From NCBI RefSeq assembly GCF_004799405.1, contig NZ_SSMW01000070.1, positions 19,392-83,391 on the forward strand: a stretch of DNA of 64,000 bases, given 5' to 3'. Shown piece by piece: positions 42,662 through 51,728 of this stretch (position 1 is its first letter; every line of letters starts with the position of its first letter). The notes below the pieces were generated by a model, which worked only from the letters and a program-made list of their open reading frames with translations, did not search any database and was not told the origin of the DNA. The position numbers and the translations under genes are program-made. This stretch comes from Bradyrhizobium sp. (lineage in GTDB: Bacteria > Pseudomonadota > Alphaproteobacteria > Rhizobiales > Xanthobacteraceae).

Positions 42662-42765
42662 CGGAATTGTCCTCGTTTGGACACCGAGTGGCTCCTGTCC
42701 ACTCTGTTTGACGCCTCCCTGTTATCAACTTCAAAAGCCGCCGGAAACGGCGGCTCTTTTTTTGG
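42662..42765 (+). ncRNA. mmgR: Probable MmgR/alpha-r8 (suhB RNA family) small RNA
   Basis: No protein fits here, yet three hairpins line up: TGTCC-TCGTTT-GGACA (42668-42683), GAGTGG-CTCCTGT-CCACTC (42686-42704), then an unpaired GTTTGACGCCTCCCTG, then the terminator AGCCGCC-GGAAAC-GGCGGCT plus a T run (42736-42763). The C/U-rich loop and the CCTCCC stretch are anti-Shine-Dalgarno-like. The order and the UGUCCUCGUUUGGACA opening match what I remember of MmgR, which limits polyhydroxybutyrate storage in Sinorhizobium. Family assignment is from memory; the RNA-like structure is seen directly. Confidence 0.6.
42736..42765 (+). terminator. Rho-independent terminator of the small RNA
   Basis: A seven-base perfect stem AGCCGCC / GGCGGCT around GGAAAC is followed by CTTTTTTT. 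Confidence 0.85.
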
Positions 42766-42900
42766 GGCCGCCGGCACCTCGCTGGAAACCATAACAACGC
42801 TTGTGGCTGGACTCGCGCTCCCGGGCGCGCAATGATTTGTTCATCATAAGCCGGAGCGCTTTTTCGCCGGCTGCGTAAACAGTGGCGTGAGGCGTTAACC

Positions 42901-43413
42901 ATGTCGGACCGTTCGCAAGGCGAAACCGCGCTCGTGCAACTCAGCGAGCGGCTGACCAATTCGGCGGCATTCGGCACCTTGTTCCGCGACGGCATGGACT
43001 TGGTCGAGGAGACCGCCGCCTATCTCGATGGCGTCGGCCGCACCGAGGCCAAGGCGCTCGATCGCTCCGTCAGCCTCACTTATGCGACCGAAAGCATGCG
43101 GCTGACCACGCGCCTGATGCAACTGGCCTCATGGCTGTTGCTGCACCGCGCGGTCAAGGAAGGCGAGATGACGCTGTCGCAGGCCAATCGCGAAAAGACC
43201 AAGGTCAAGCTCAGCGCCGCCGATCCCGGCCCGGACGAGATGCTCGAGAAGCTGCCGAAGCAATTGCAGGACCTGATCGCCCGCTCGATGAGCCTGCAAA
43301 CCAAGGTTCGCCGCCTCGACGCCACCATCCACGCGCCGCCGGCCGAACGCGCTGCGATCGGCAATCCGCTGGTGCCGCAGCTCAATCGCCTGAAGGCGGC
43401 GTTCGAGCGATAA
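42901..43413 (+). CDS. rcdA: RcdA-like DUF1465 protein, CtrA-degradation adaptor family
   Basis: The 170-residue helical product (VQLSERLTNSAAFGTLFRDG, TAAYLDGVGRTEAKALDRSV, and TRLMQLASWLLLHRAVKEGE) fits DUF1465, the family of Caulobacter RcdA, which helps ClpXP destroy the cell-cycle regulator CtrA. Length agrees (RcdA about 170). The assignment to RcdA itself rests on family membership only. Confidence 0.75.
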   Translation: MSDRSQGETALVQLSERLTNSAAFGTLFRDGMDLVEETAAYLDGVGRTEAKALDRSVSLTYATESMRLTTRLMQLASWLLLHRAVKEGEMTLSQANREKTKVKLSAADPGPDEMLEKLPKQLQDLIARSMSLQTKVRRLDATIHAPPAERAAIGNPLVPQLNRLKAAFER

Positions 43414-43433
43414 CGCCGGATCACTGATCGGAT

Positions 43434-44312
43434 GTGCGCCAGTCCGCACGTCGACACGAGAATCATCCGCTTTTGCTAGCTCCCTTTGCCATCGTGCTGA
43501 TTCTGTCGGCCGCGTTCCTGCACGCGAGCTGGAACGCGCTGCTGCGCGGAGGTGCGGATCGCGCGCAAACCATGCTGATGATCAATGTCACCATCGGTCT
43601 CGCCGGTGCCGCCATGATGGCGTTCGCCGGCCTGCCGTCTGCGGCAAGCGCCGTCTACGTGCTCGCCTCGGGGACGATTCACCTGATCTACAATGCGCTG
43701 CTGGTGCGGATGTATCGCAGCGGCGATCTCGGCGAGACCTATCCGATTGCGCGCGGCTCGTCGCCGGCGCTGGTCGCGCTCGGCGGCAGCCTGTTTGCCG
43801 GCGAGTGGATGCCCCCGATCAACAGCATCGGCATTGGGCTCGTCTGCATCGGCATCTTCATGCTGGCCTCGGCGAGAGCCAGATCGCTGCGGGCGATGAA
43901 TTTGCCATGGTCGCTGGCGACCGGCGTCAGCATTGCCGCCTACACGGTGGTCGATGGCATCGGCGTGCGGGTCTCCGGTAACTGGGTCGCGTTCACCGGC
44001 GGCATGTTCGCGTGTTTTCTCGTGGTGCCGCTATGGTACCTGGCGCGAGGCCGGCGGGCGATGTTTGCGATACCGATGGCGGAAGCCGGCAAGGCGGCCG
44101 GCGGCGGACTGATTGCGCTTGCGGCCTATGGCGCCATCATCTGGGCCATGCAGGCCAACCCGATGGGGGCGGTATCGGCATTGCGTGAAACCAGCGTGGT
44201 GTTCGCCGCCCTGCTCGGGGCCATCTTCCTCAAGGAGCGATTGACCGGCTTGCGGATCGCGGCATGCTGCATCATCGCTGCTGGCGCCGTCTGCGTCGGC
44301 TGGCGGTTCTAA
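43434..44312 (+). CDS. EamA (drug/metabolite transporter) family permease
   Basis: Ten membrane segments in two EamA halves are visible, from FAIVLILSAAFLHASWNALL to GLRIAACCIIAAGAVCVGWRF. The second half carries ALRETSVVFAALLGAIFLKERL, the usual end-of-repeat motif. The start is uncertain: GTG 43434 or TTG 43473, and the first 13 residues of the longer form are polar. It is an inner-membrane exporter of unknown substrate and converges on rpmE. Confidence 0.8.
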   Translation: MRQSARRHENHPLLLAPFAIVLILSAAFLHASWNALLRGGADRAQTMLMINVTIGLAGAAMMAFAGLPSAASAVYVLASGTIHLIYNALLVRMYRSGDLGETYPIARGSSPALVALGGSLFAGEWMPPINSIGIGLVCIGIFMLASARARSLRAMNLPWSLATGVSIAAYTVVDGIGVRVSGNWVAFTGGMFACFLVVPLWYLARGRRAMFAIPMAEAGKAAGGGLIALAAYGAIIWAMQANPMGAVSALRETSVVFAALLGAIFLKERLTGLRIAACCIIAAGAVCVGWRF

Positions 44313-44327
44313 CCGCTGGCGCGCCAA

Positions 44328-44356
44328 ACAAAAACGCCCCGGGAGCGGGGCGTTTC
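44328..44356. terminator. Bidirectional rho-independent terminator
   Basis: AAACGCCCC / GGGGCGTTT around GGGAGC with A- and T-rich flanks, between the convergent EamA and rpmE genes. Confidence 0.85.
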
Positions 44357-44391
44357 GGCGCTTTGCTTCGAATGAGAAGCCTTGAAAAGGC

Positions 44392-44619
44392 TCACTCCTT
44401 CTTGAGGAAGCCCGAGAACTTCTTCTGGAACCGGGACACGCGGCCGCCGCGGTCCAGCAACTGCTGGGCGCCGCCGATCCAGGCCGGGTGCGACTTGGAG
44501 TCGATATCGAGGTTCAGCTTGTCGCCTGCCTTGCCCCAGGTCGAGCGCGTCTGGTATTCGGTGCCATCGGTCATGACGACCGTAATCATATGATATTCCG
44601 GATGAATTTCGGCTTTCAT
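44392..44619 (-). CDS. rpmE: 50S ribosomal protein L31
   Basis: ATG 44619, after AAGGATC, gives 75 residues starting [20 protein letters not shown]; a longer frame to 44706 is not L31. The core [20 protein letters not shown] and the end [12 protein letters not shown] are typical. It has no Cys, so it is the zinc-free form usual in alphaproteobacteria. It is a structural protein of the large subunit and bridges to the small subunit. Confidence 0.95.
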   Translation of the reverse strand: MKAEIHPEYHMITVVMTDGTEYQTRSTWGKAGDKLNLDIDSKSHPAWIGGAQQLLDRGGRVSRFQKKFSGFLKKE

Positions 44620-44803
44620 GGCAGATCCTTTGGCGCGCCGGCGCCTGTCTTTCAAGTGGCTGTGGGGACGGATTTGGGCCGCTCTATAACGCAGCAAGTC
44701 CGCCAAAACAAGCCACGTATCCGGCCGGATGTGACGACTATCTGAATTGCCAGCGGTGGCGGCGGAGCCTATCTGGGGATGGCAAAGCGATGGGTCTGGT
44801 CTG

Positions 44804-46666
44804 ATGAGTGCAGTGGAACGGCTTGAAGACCCCGCAGGCGATAAGCCGCCGATTCCGCGCGTCGATCCGCGTCCCGGAGCATCACCGGTCGAAGCGCCAT
44901 TGACGCCATCGCCGGTCGAAGCGCGCGCCAGGCTGCGTCCGCTGCTGGCGCTGGCGCCCTATGTGGCGCGCTACCGCGGACGCGCCATTCTGGCGCTGAT
45001 CGCGCTGACGGTTGCCGCGGTCACCACCCTGATCGTGCCGGTCGCGGTGCGCCGCATGATCGACTTCGGGTTCACGCCCGAGGGCATCGCCATGATCAAC
45101 AGCTATTTCAGCGTGATGATCGCGGTGGTCGCCGTGCTCGCCGCCGCCAGCGCGTCGCGGTTCTATCTGGTGATGACGATCGGCGAGCGCATCGTCGCCG
45201 ATCTGCGGCGCGACGTGTTCGCGCATCTGATCTCGCTGTCGCCGGCGTTCTTCGATTCGGCGCGCAGCGGCGAATTGATCTCGCGCCTCACCGCCGACAC
45301 CACCCAGATCAAATCCGCGGTCGGCGCTTCGGTCTCGATTGCGCTGCGCAATTTCATGCTGTTCATCGGCGCCGCCGCGATGATGGTGTTTACCAGCCCG
45401 CGGCTGTCGGGCTTCGTGCTGTTAGCGATACCGGCGATCGTGCTTCCGCTGGTGGCGTTCGGACGCTGGGTGCGGCGGCTGTCGCGCAACGCCCAGGATA
45501 CGCTGGCGAATGCCACGGCGTACGCTTCCGAACTTGTCGGCGCGATCAGGACCGTGCAGGCCTATACCAGCGAGCGGCTGGCCGAGGCGCGCTTCGGCGG
45601 CGAAGTCGAACAGGCCTATGACGCCGCGCGCAGTTCGACCCGCGCGCGCGCGGTGCTCACCGCCGTCATCATCTTCATCGTCTTTACCAGTGTGGTATTG
45701 ATCCTCTGGATCGGATCGCACGATGTGCTGACCGGCGCCATCACGCCGGGCCGGCTCGGCCAGTTCCTGTTGTATGCGGCTTTCGCCGCGGCCGCGCTCG
45801 GCCAGCTCAGCGAAGTCTGGGGCGAGGTTTCGGCGGCCTCCGGCGCATCGGAACGGTTGTTCGAAATCCTGCGCGTCAGGTCGGCCATCGCCGCCCCGGT
45901 TTCGCCGCGCCCGATGCCGGTGCCGGCGCGCGGCGATGTCAGTTTCGACAACGTCAGCTTCGCCTATCCGACGCGGCCGGATACACCGGCGATCGACGGC
46001 GTCTCGCTGTCGGTGCGCGCCGGCGAGAAGGTGGCGATCGTCGGCCCCTCGGGTGCGGGCAAGAGCACGCTGTTTCATTTGCTGTTGCGGTTCTACGATC
46101 CCCAGGGCGGCATGATTTCGTTCGACGGGACGCCGATCCGCGCCGCCGATCCGCGCGAACTGCGCTCGCGCATCGCGCTGGTGCCGCAGGATTCGGTGGC
46201 ATTCGCCACCACCGCGCGCGAGAACATCCGCTTCGGCCGCCCCGATGCGACCGATGCCGAGGTCGAGCGCGCCGCCGATCTCGCTCACGCCAGCGAATTC
46301 ATTCGCCGCCTGCCCGGCGGATTCGAGGCGCAGCTCGGCGAGCGCGGCGTCACGCTGTCGGGAGGCCAGCGCCAGCGCATCGCGATCGCGCGCGCGATCC
46401 TGCGCGATGCGCCATTGCTGCTGCTCGATGAAGCCACTTCATCGCTCGATGCCGAATCCGAAACGCTGGTGCAGACCGCGCTGGAGGAACTGATGCGTCA
46501 CCGCACCACGCTGGTGATCGCCCATCGCCTTGCCACCGTATTGTCCTGCGACCGCATCATGGTGATGGACCAGGGCCGCATCGTCGAGCAGGGCACCCAC
46601 GCCTCGCTGGTCGCCGCGGGCGGCCTCTATGCACGGCTGGCAAGGCTGCAGTTCGAGGGGGTGTGA
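44804..46666 (+). CDS. ABC exporter, fused permease and ATPase (MsbA-like)
   Basis: ATG 44804 gives 620 residues: six membrane helices (about 60-340) and an ATPase domain (about 370-615). Motifs: Walker [12 protein letters not shown]-loop LVPQDSVAF, signature [15 protein letters not shown], Walker [13 protein letters not shown] and H-loop VIAHRLATV. It works as a homodimer. Substrates of close relatives include lipids and drugs, and the name MsbA is not proven. Start 44747 would add a low-quality leader. Confidence 0.9.
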   Translation: MSAVERLEDPAGDKPPIPRVDPRPGASPVEAPLTPSPVEARARLRPLLALAPYVARYRGRAILALIALTVAAVTTLIVPVAVRRMIDFGFTPEGIAMINSYFSVMIAVVAVLAAASASRFYLVMTIGERIVADLRRDVFAHLISLSPAFFDSARSGELISRLTADTTQIKSAVGASVSIALRNFMLFIGAAAMMVFTSPRLSGFVLLAIPAIVLPLVAFGRWVRRLSRNAQDTLANATAYASELVGAIRTVQAYTSERLAEARFGGEVEQAYDAARSSTRARAVLTAVIIFIVFTSVVLILWIGSHDVLTGAITPGRLGQFLLYAAFAAAALGQLSEVWGEVSAASGASERLFEILRVRSAIAAPVSPRPMPVPARGDVSFDNVSFAYPTRPDTPAIDGVSLSVRAGEKVAIVGPSGAGKSTLFHLLLRFYDPQGGMISFDGTPIRAADPRELRSRIALVPQDSVAFATTARENIRFGRPDATDAEVERAADLAHASEFIRRLPGGFEAQLGERGVTLSGGQRQRIAIARAILRDAPLLLLDEATSSLDAESETLVQTALEELMRHRTTLVIAHRLATVLSCDRIMVMDQGRIVEQGTHASLVAAGGLYARLARLQFEGV

Positions 46667-46671
46667 TAATT

Positions 46672-46699
46672 TTCCCTTCTCCCACAAGGGGAGAAGGGA
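46672..46699. repeat. Short intergenic palindrome, possible terminator
   Basis: CCCTTCTCCC / GGGGAGAAGGG around ACAA, between convergent genes; no clear T run follows on the plus strand. Confidence 0.5.
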
Positions 46700-46708
46700 A
46701 GAATAGCG

Positions 46709-47158
46709 CTACGGTTTCCACGCCATCCGCAGCACAGGCCTTCCCGAGGTCGGGTTCACATCTTCGCCGGCATGAATAAAACCGTTGCGCTCGTAGAAGC
46801 CGATGGCTCGGACATTGTCGGTATTGACCATCAGCGTGATCCGGCCGGGCGACAGCCGCTTGGCCTCGTCGAGTAATGCGCTGCCGAGGCGCGAACCCCA
46901 GCAATTGGGAGCGACGACCAACTGGTCGAGATAGCCGGACCTGTCGATCGTGACGAATCCGGTCAGCGTTCCCGCCCGTTCAGCCACGATGATATTGGCA
47001 TTCGGCACCAGCTCGTTGCGCCAGCGTTCGCGCCACCATGCCAGGCGCGCGTTAAAATCGATGTCCGGATACGCCTGCCGCCACGTCGCAAGCCATAGCG
47101 CGATCGCAGCGTCTTCGTCACCGGCGCGATAGGGACGAAGCTGGAAGGGGGCGCTCAA
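46709..47158 (-). CDS. GNAT family N-acetyltransferase
   Basis: The 149-residue single GNAT domain shows FQLRPYRAGDEDAAIALWL at the start, then LDQLVVAPNCWGSRLGSALL with the acetyl-CoA-binding R-x-x-G-x-(G/A)-like loop, and RAIGFYERNGFIHAGED. The acceptor is unknown. It ends 10 bases after the OmpA-like gene starts the next unit upstream on this strand. Confidence 0.85.
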   Translation of the reverse strand: MSAPFQLRPYRAGDEDAAIALWLATWRQAYPDIDFNARLAWWRERWRNELVPNANIIVAERAGTLTGFVTIDRSGYLDQLVVAPNCWGSRLGSALLDEAKRLSPGRITLMVNTDNVRAIGFYERNGFIHAGEDVNPTSGRPVLRMAWKP

Positions 47159-47168
47159 GATAAAGCCG

Positions 47169-48197
47169 TCACCGTTCCGTCAGTTTCAGTTCGATGCGGC
47201 GGTTGCGCTTGTAGGCCTCTTCGGTATTGGCGGTGTCGAGCGGCTGGAATTCGGCAAAACCGGCCGCGACCAGCCGCTGTGCCGGCACGCCGAGCGAGAT
47301 CAGATATTGCACTACCGAAATCGCGCGCGCCGACGACAATTCCCAGTTCGACTTGAACACCGGGCTGTTGATCGGCCGCACGTCGGTGTGGCCGTCGACC
47401 CGCAGCACCCAGGCGATCTCGGCTGGAATCTGCTTGTCGAGATCGATCAGCGCCTGCGCCAGCTTGTCGAGTTCGGCGCGGCCTTCGGGCAGCAGCAACG
47501 CCTGTCCGGTGTCGAAGAACACTTCGGACTGGAACACGAAGCGGTCGCCGACGATCCGGATGTCCGGCCGGTTGCCAAGAATCGCACGCAGCCGGCCGAA
47601 GAATTCGGAACGGTAGCGCGACAGTTCCTGCACCCGCTGCGCCAACGCGACGTTCAGCCGTTGCCCGAGGTCGACGATGCGGTTCTGGGATTCCTTGTCG
47701 CGCTTCTCCGAGGCGTCGAGCGCTTCTTCCAGCGCGGCAAGCTGGCGGCGCAGCGCGCTGATCTGCTGGTTCAGCACCTCGATCTGCGCCAGGGCGCGCG
47801 ACGATATCTGCTTTTCGGAATCGAGCGCCTTGTTGAGCTCGCTGGTGCGGCCGGCGGCGTCGCTGCCGGCACCGGCCATGCCGTCATAGAGTCCCTTGAT
47901 GCGGTCGCGCTCGGCCTCCGCCGAGGCGAGGCCGGCCCGCAGCTGCGAAAGCTGGTCTTCGAGATTGAGCTTGCCGAGTTTTTCCAGCGACAACAGGTCG
48001 TTCAACTGCGCCAGCTTGGCGTTGAGCGCCTCCAGCGCCTTGTCCTTGCCGGTGACCTCCTGCGACAGGAAGAACTGCACCACCAGGAACACCGACAGCA
48101 GGAACACGATCGAGAGCACCAGCGTCGACAGCGCGTCGACGAAGCCCGGCCAGTAGTTGAACGCAGATTCGCTGCGGCGGGTACGGGCGAGGGCCAT
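47169..48197 (-). CDS. OmpA/MotB-like peptidoglycan-binding protein with coiled coil
   Basis: The 342-residue product has one N-terminal membrane helix (LSTLVLSIVFLLSVFLVVQF, about 24-43), a long coiled coil (about 50-200) and a C-terminal OmpA-like domain (225-340) with VDGHTDVRPI and NWELSSARAISVVQYLI. It pairs with the MotA/TolQ-like gene about 200 bases upstream, so the two should form a proton-driven stator-like or Tol-like complex between inner membrane and wall. The lack of flagellar genes argues against a motility stator. Confidence 0.8.
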   Translation of the reverse strand: MALARTRRSESAFNYWPGFVDALSTLVLSIVFLLSVFLVVQFFLSQEVTGKDKALEALNAKLAQLNDLLSLEKLGKLNLEDQLSQLRAGLASAEAERDRIKGLYDGMAGAGSDAAGRTSELNKALDSEKQISSRALAQIEVLNQQISALRRQLAALEEALDASEKRDKESQNRIVDLGQRLNVALAQRVQELSRYRSEFFGRLRAILGNRPDIRIVGDRFVFQSEVFFDTGQALLLPEGRAELDKLAQALIDLDKQIPAEIAWVLRVDGHTDVRPINSPVFKSNWELSSARAISVVQYLISLGVPAQRLVAAGFAEFQPLDTANTEEAYKRNRRIELKLTER

Positions 48198-48224
48198 TAC
48201 GGGAGTCTCTGCGATACGACGTTC

Positions 48225-48343
48225 ACCTCTCCCATCGGGAGAGGTCGGCGCGTAGCGCCGGGTGAGGGGTTACAGTTTATCGAGAGACCGTAACCCCTTA
48301 CCCGGATCGCCGAAGCAGCGATCCGACCTCTTCCGATGAGAGA
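48225..48343. repeat. Intergenic inverted repeat (RIME-like)
   Basis: CACCTCTCCCATCGGGAGAG… and the later GACCTCTTCCGATGAGAGA with GGGGTTAC / GTAACCCC inner arms form a palindromic unit in the gap between the two stator-like genes. Confidence 0.6.
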
Positions 48344-48395
48344 AGTAAGGCTGCAGCCGCCGCTCATTTCCAAAATCCGCATCAACTGTCTCGTA

Positions 48396-49394
48396 CTAAT
48401 TCTTCTCGGGCTGGCGCGCGATCCGCTCCAGCAATTTCTTGATCTCGCGGTTTTGCTCGCCCTGGCCGTCGGCCCATTCGCGGATCATCTGCTGCTCGGT
48501 CCGCATATGCGCGACCAGGCCCTGAATGGCTTCGGCGAGATTGGCCATCGCCGCCGTGGTGCCGCGGTTGCCGCCGCCTTCCGCCATGCTGGCGCGCAGG
48601 CGCTCGATCGCGTTCTGCAGGTCGCCGCTGGCGCCGGCGGCGGTCTCGCCGGAATATTCGCGCACCGTGGTGGCGAGCCAGTCTTCGAGATCGGTGTAGA
48701 ACCGGTTCTGCGCCTGGCTCGATTGCAGATCGAGAAAGCCGAGGATCAGCGAGCCGGCCAGGCCAAACAGCGACGACGAAAATGAAATGCCCATGCCGCC
48801 GAGCGGCGCGGCCAAGCCTTCCTTGAGGGTGTCGAACAATGCGCCGGCGTCGCCGCCGACCTTAAGGCCGTCGATCACCTTGCCGACCGAGCCCACGGTT
48901 TCGATCAAGCCCCAGAAGGTGCCGAGCAGTCCGAGGAACACCAACAGGCCGGTCATGTAGCGGGAAATGTCGCGGGCCTCGTCGAGTCGCGTGGCGATGG
49001 AATCCAGCAGATGCCGCATGGTCTGCTGCGAGATCGTCATCCGTCCGGTGCGCTCGCCGCCGAGGATCGCCGCCATCGGCGCCAGCAGCGTGGGGTGGCG
49101 GTCGACCGCGAGGCCGGGATCGGCGATGCGGAAATTGTTGACCCAGGCCACTTCCGGATAGAGCCGGATCACCTGGCGGAACGACAGGATGATGCCGATC
49201 AGCAGCACCAGGCCGATCAGCGTGTTCAGTCCGGGATTGGCGAAGAACGCGGTGATGATCTGCCTGTACAGCACCACCATCACCAGGGCGCACAGCACCA
49301 GGAACACCAGCATCCGCACCAGAAAGATTCTGGGCGAGGACAGCTTGCTCAGTTCGAGCTCCATCGCGGAGGGGGAGGAGGGACCTGACGCCAT
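48396..49394 (-). CDS. MotA/TolQ/ExbB family proton channel-like protein
   Basis: ATG 49394 gives 332 residues; longer frames upstream lack support. Membrane segments are at FLVRMLVFLVLCALVMVVLY, NTLIGLVLLIGIILSF and, in the MotA/TolQ/ExbB domain (about 155-260), TGLLVFLGLLGTFWGLIETV and LGGMGISFSSSLFGLAGSLI. The C-terminal tail is a charged helix. Partner is the OmpA-like gene downstream on this strand. Confidence 0.8.
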   Translation of the reverse strand: MASGPSSPSAMELELSKLSSPRIFLVRMLVFLVLCALVMVVLYRQIITAFFANPGLNTLIGLVLLIGIILSFRQVIRLYPEVAWVNNFRIADPGLAVDRHPTLLAPMAAILGGERTGRMTISQQTMRHLLDSIATRLDEARDISRYMTGLLVFLGLLGTFWGLIETVGSVGKVIDGLKVGGDAGALFDTLKEGLAAPLGGMGISFSSSLFGLAGSLILGFLDLQSSQAQNRFYTDLEDWLATTVREYSGETAAGASGDLQNAIERLRASMAEGGGNRGTTAAMANLAEAIQGLVAHMRTEQQMIREWADGQGEQNREIKKLLERIARQPEKN

Positions 49395-49581
49395 CGGATG
49401 AGTTGTCACCTGTTGGGAGGGAAGACGATTTCGGACCCCAATATGGCACAGCGGGGCCGGGAAAAAAGGCCGGTTACAGCCCGTTTGAGGTCGGAATGAG
49501 GAACTTCGGCCTGAAACCCGGGTTGATCCCTCACGTATTTCCCAAAGGTTTTGACGCGTGAGGCTGTGAGCGGAATTTCGC

Positions 49582-50406
49582 ATGCTCGTTTTGTACCTTG
49601 AGGCCCTGGCTGCGATCGCACTGTCCCTGTCGGTGCTGATGGCGGGCGCGTGGCTGGTGCAGCAGCGCACCGGCAATTCAGGCTGGGTCGATACCATCTG
49701 GACGTTCTCGCTCGGCATCGTCGGCTCCGGCAGCGCGCTGTGGCCGGTTGCGGGTTCGGCGCCCGACGCCAGGCAATGGCTGGTCGCGGCCCTGGTGGCG
49801 ATCTGGTCGCTTCGGCTTGGCTTGCACATCGCGATGCGCACCGCCGGAATATCGGACGATCCGCGCTATGCCGCCTTCGCCAAAGAGTGGGGCGTCGATT
49901 CGCCGCGCAAGATGTTCATCTTTCTGCAGAACCAGGGGTTCGGGTCGATCCCGCTGGTGTTTGCCATTTTCGTCGCGGCGCGGTTTCCGCAACCTCTGTT
50001 GCGCCCGCAGGATTGTCTCGGCGCATTAATCCTGTTGGCGGGAATCGCCGGCGAAGCGCTGGCCGATGCGCAGCTCCAGCGTTTCCGGAGCCATGCCGCC
50101 AACCAGGGAAGGGTCTGCGACGCCGGGCTGTGGCGCTGGTCGCGGCACCCGAATTATTTCTTCCAATGGTTCGGCTGGCTGGCCTATCCGGTGATCGCGA
50201 TCTCGCCTTCTTATCCTCTGTTTTATCCTTGGGGCTGGGCGACGCTGCTGGCGCCGCTCTTCATGTACTGGATCCTGGTGCACGTCACCGGCATTCCGCC
50301 GCTGGAGGCGCAGATGCTGCGCTCGCGCGGCGAGCGCTATCGCGACTATCAGTCGCGTACCAGCATGTTTTTTCCGCTGCCACCGCACAAGGACATGGTC
50401 ACATGA
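49582..50406 (+). CDS. DUF1295 membrane protein (steroid 5-alpha-reductase/ICMT-like fold)
   Basis: The 274-residue product has about seven membrane helices and the C-terminal DUF1295 pattern LWRWSRHPNYFFQWFGWLAY and HVTGIPPLEAQML-RSRGERY, close to isoprenylcysteine methyltransferases and 5-alpha reductases. It overlaps the start of the cyclopropane synthase-like gene by four bases (ATGA). This fused neighbourhood is seen with unsaturated-lipid modification genes, so action on membrane lipid chains is the likely role. Confidence 0.85.
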   Translation: MLVLYLEALAAIALSLSVLMAGAWLVQQRTGNSGWVDTIWTFSLGIVGSGSALWPVAGSAPDARQWLVAALVAIWSLRLGLHIAMRTAGISDDPRYAAFAKEWGVDSPRKMFIFLQNQGFGSIPLVFAIFVAARFPQPLLRPQDCLGALILLAGIAGEALADAQLQRFRSHAANQGRVCDAGLWRWSRHPNYFFQWFGWLAYPVIAISPSYPLFYPWGWATLLAPLFMYWILVHVTGIPPLEAQMLRSRGERYRDYQSRTSMFFPLPPHKDMVT

Positions 50407-51428
50407 GCTTCGTATCCACGATGATCGGCGCCGCCGAACGGGTGCCGCTGCCCGATCTCTTGATCCGCGCCGCCGTCCAGCGATTGTGCTCGCGCACCGC
50501 GGCCCGGCTCGCCTCGGGCAGTGCCGCAAGCGACGCCCTGTTTGCCGAGGAGATGGCGGCACGCGCCATCGCCGAACACACCGAGGAGGCCAACGCCCAG
50601 CATTACGAAGTGCCTGCCGCCTTCTTTGCCCGCGTGCTTGGTCCGAACCGCAAATATTCATCGTGCTTCTACAACGATCCAAGATCGACGCTGCAGGAGG
50701 CAGAGGAAGAAGCGCTGCGCCAGACCGTCGCGCATGCGGACCTCGCCGACGGGCAATCGATTCTCGAACTCGGCTGCGGCTGGGGTTCGCTGTCGCTGTG
50801 GATGGCGCGGCAGTTTCCGAACAGCGAAGTGACCGCGGTATCCAATTCGCATTCGCAGCGGCTCTATATTGAGGGCGAGGCCGCGGCGCGCGGTTTGACC
50901 AACCTTGGCGCGATCACGCAGGACATGAACGTGTTCGACCCCCGGCGACAGTTCGACCGCATCGTCTCGGTCGAAATGTTCGAGCACATCATGAACTGGC
51001 GTGAGTTGATTGCTCGGGTGAGATCATGGCTGGCGCCGGATGGCCGCTTCTTCATGCATGTCTTCACCCACCGCTCCGGCGCCTATCTGTTCGATCGCGC
51101 CGACAGTGAAGACTGGATCGCGCGGCATTTTTTCACCGGCGGGGTGATGCCGAGCCATTATCTGATCCGGCAATACGCCGATTTGTTCGAGGTCGAGAAG
51201 GAATGGCGCTGGAGCGGCACGCACTACCAGCGCACCGCGCTGGACTGGCTCGCCAATTTCGACGCGCACCGCGACGAGATCGAAGCCATCCTGCGCGAGG
51301 TCTATGGCGACGACACCGAACTGTGGATGCGGCGCTGGCGCTGGTTCTTCCTCGCCACATCAGGACTGTTCGGCTACGCCGACGGCAGCGAATGGGGCGT
51401 CAGTCATTTCAGGATGAAGGGAGCCTGA
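50403..51428 (+). CDS. Cyclopropane-fatty-acyl-phospholipid synthase-like methyltransferase
   Basis: The 341-residue product has the S-adenosylmethionine-binding motif ILELGCGWGSLSLW, and NAQHYEVPAAFFARVLGPNR and YSSCFYNDP characteristic of CFA synthases. It also carries SVEMFEHIMNWRELI and RFFMHVFTHRSGAYLF. It transfers a methylene or methyl group to double bonds of membrane fatty acids, with the DUF1295 partner perhaps reducing the product (methylated lipids). The DUF1295 overlap supports a joint pathway. Confidence 0.85.
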   Translation: MSFVSTMIGAAERVPLPDLLIRAAVQRLCSRTAARLASGSAASDALFAEEMAARAIAEHTEEANAQHYEVPAAFFARVLGPNRKYSSCFYNDPRSTLQEAEEEALRQTVAHADLADGQSILELGCGWGSLSLWMARQFPNSEVTAVSNSHSQRLYIEGEAAARGLTNLGAITQDMNVFDPRRQFDRIVSVEMFEHIMNWRELIARVRSWLAPDGRFFMHVFTHRSGAYLFDRADSEDWIARHFFTGGVMPSHYLIRQYADLFEVEKEWRWSGTHYQRTALDWLANFDAHRDEIEAILREVYGDDTELWMRRWRWFFLATSGLFGYADGSEWGVSHFRMKGA

Positions 51429-51460
51429 CGGCGAACATCCGGCTTACCGCAGTGAAAGCT

Positions 51461-51491
51461 CGTCATCCCCGGGCTGGTCCCGGGCATCCAT
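51461..51491. repeat. Short intergenic palindrome
   Basis: CGTCATCCCCGGGCTGGTCC plus CGGGCATCC, a half-element of the dispersed repeat. Confidence 0.5.
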
Positions 51492-51563
51492 AGCCGCGCG
51501 ATTTACCGCCTATTAACCATGATGACCCAGTTTGAACCCGGTCGAATCCGGGAAGCGGCAAGC

Positions 51564-51728
51564 ATGCTCCGATATGTCCTGATAGCCGTCCTGGCAGGCG
51601 TGGTTTCCGGATGTGCGTCGGATCGCGCTGCGCTCTACAGTCAGTCGCAGACGCCGCACAGACATCATGCGACACAGGTGGCCGTTAAAACCGCCAACCC
51701 TGTCATCATCCTGGGCTCGGCCTATTGA
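51564..51728 (+). CDS. Small lipoprotein (54 aa)
   Basis: ATG 51564 gives a lipoprotein signal (MLRYVLIAVLAGVVSGC, lipobox VSGC) and a mature chain of about 38 residues rich in His, Ser and Gln. The stop overlaps the convergent suhB end by seven bases. No family is known. Confidence 0.55.
   Translation: MLRYVLIAVLAGVVSGCASDRAALYSQSQTPHRHHATQVAVKTANPVIILGSAY

Noticed and set aside
47169..49394. Zorya ZorA/ZorB defence genes
   Set aside because: No ZorC, ZorD or ZorE neighbours, and the pair sits in core chromosome among housekeeping genes.
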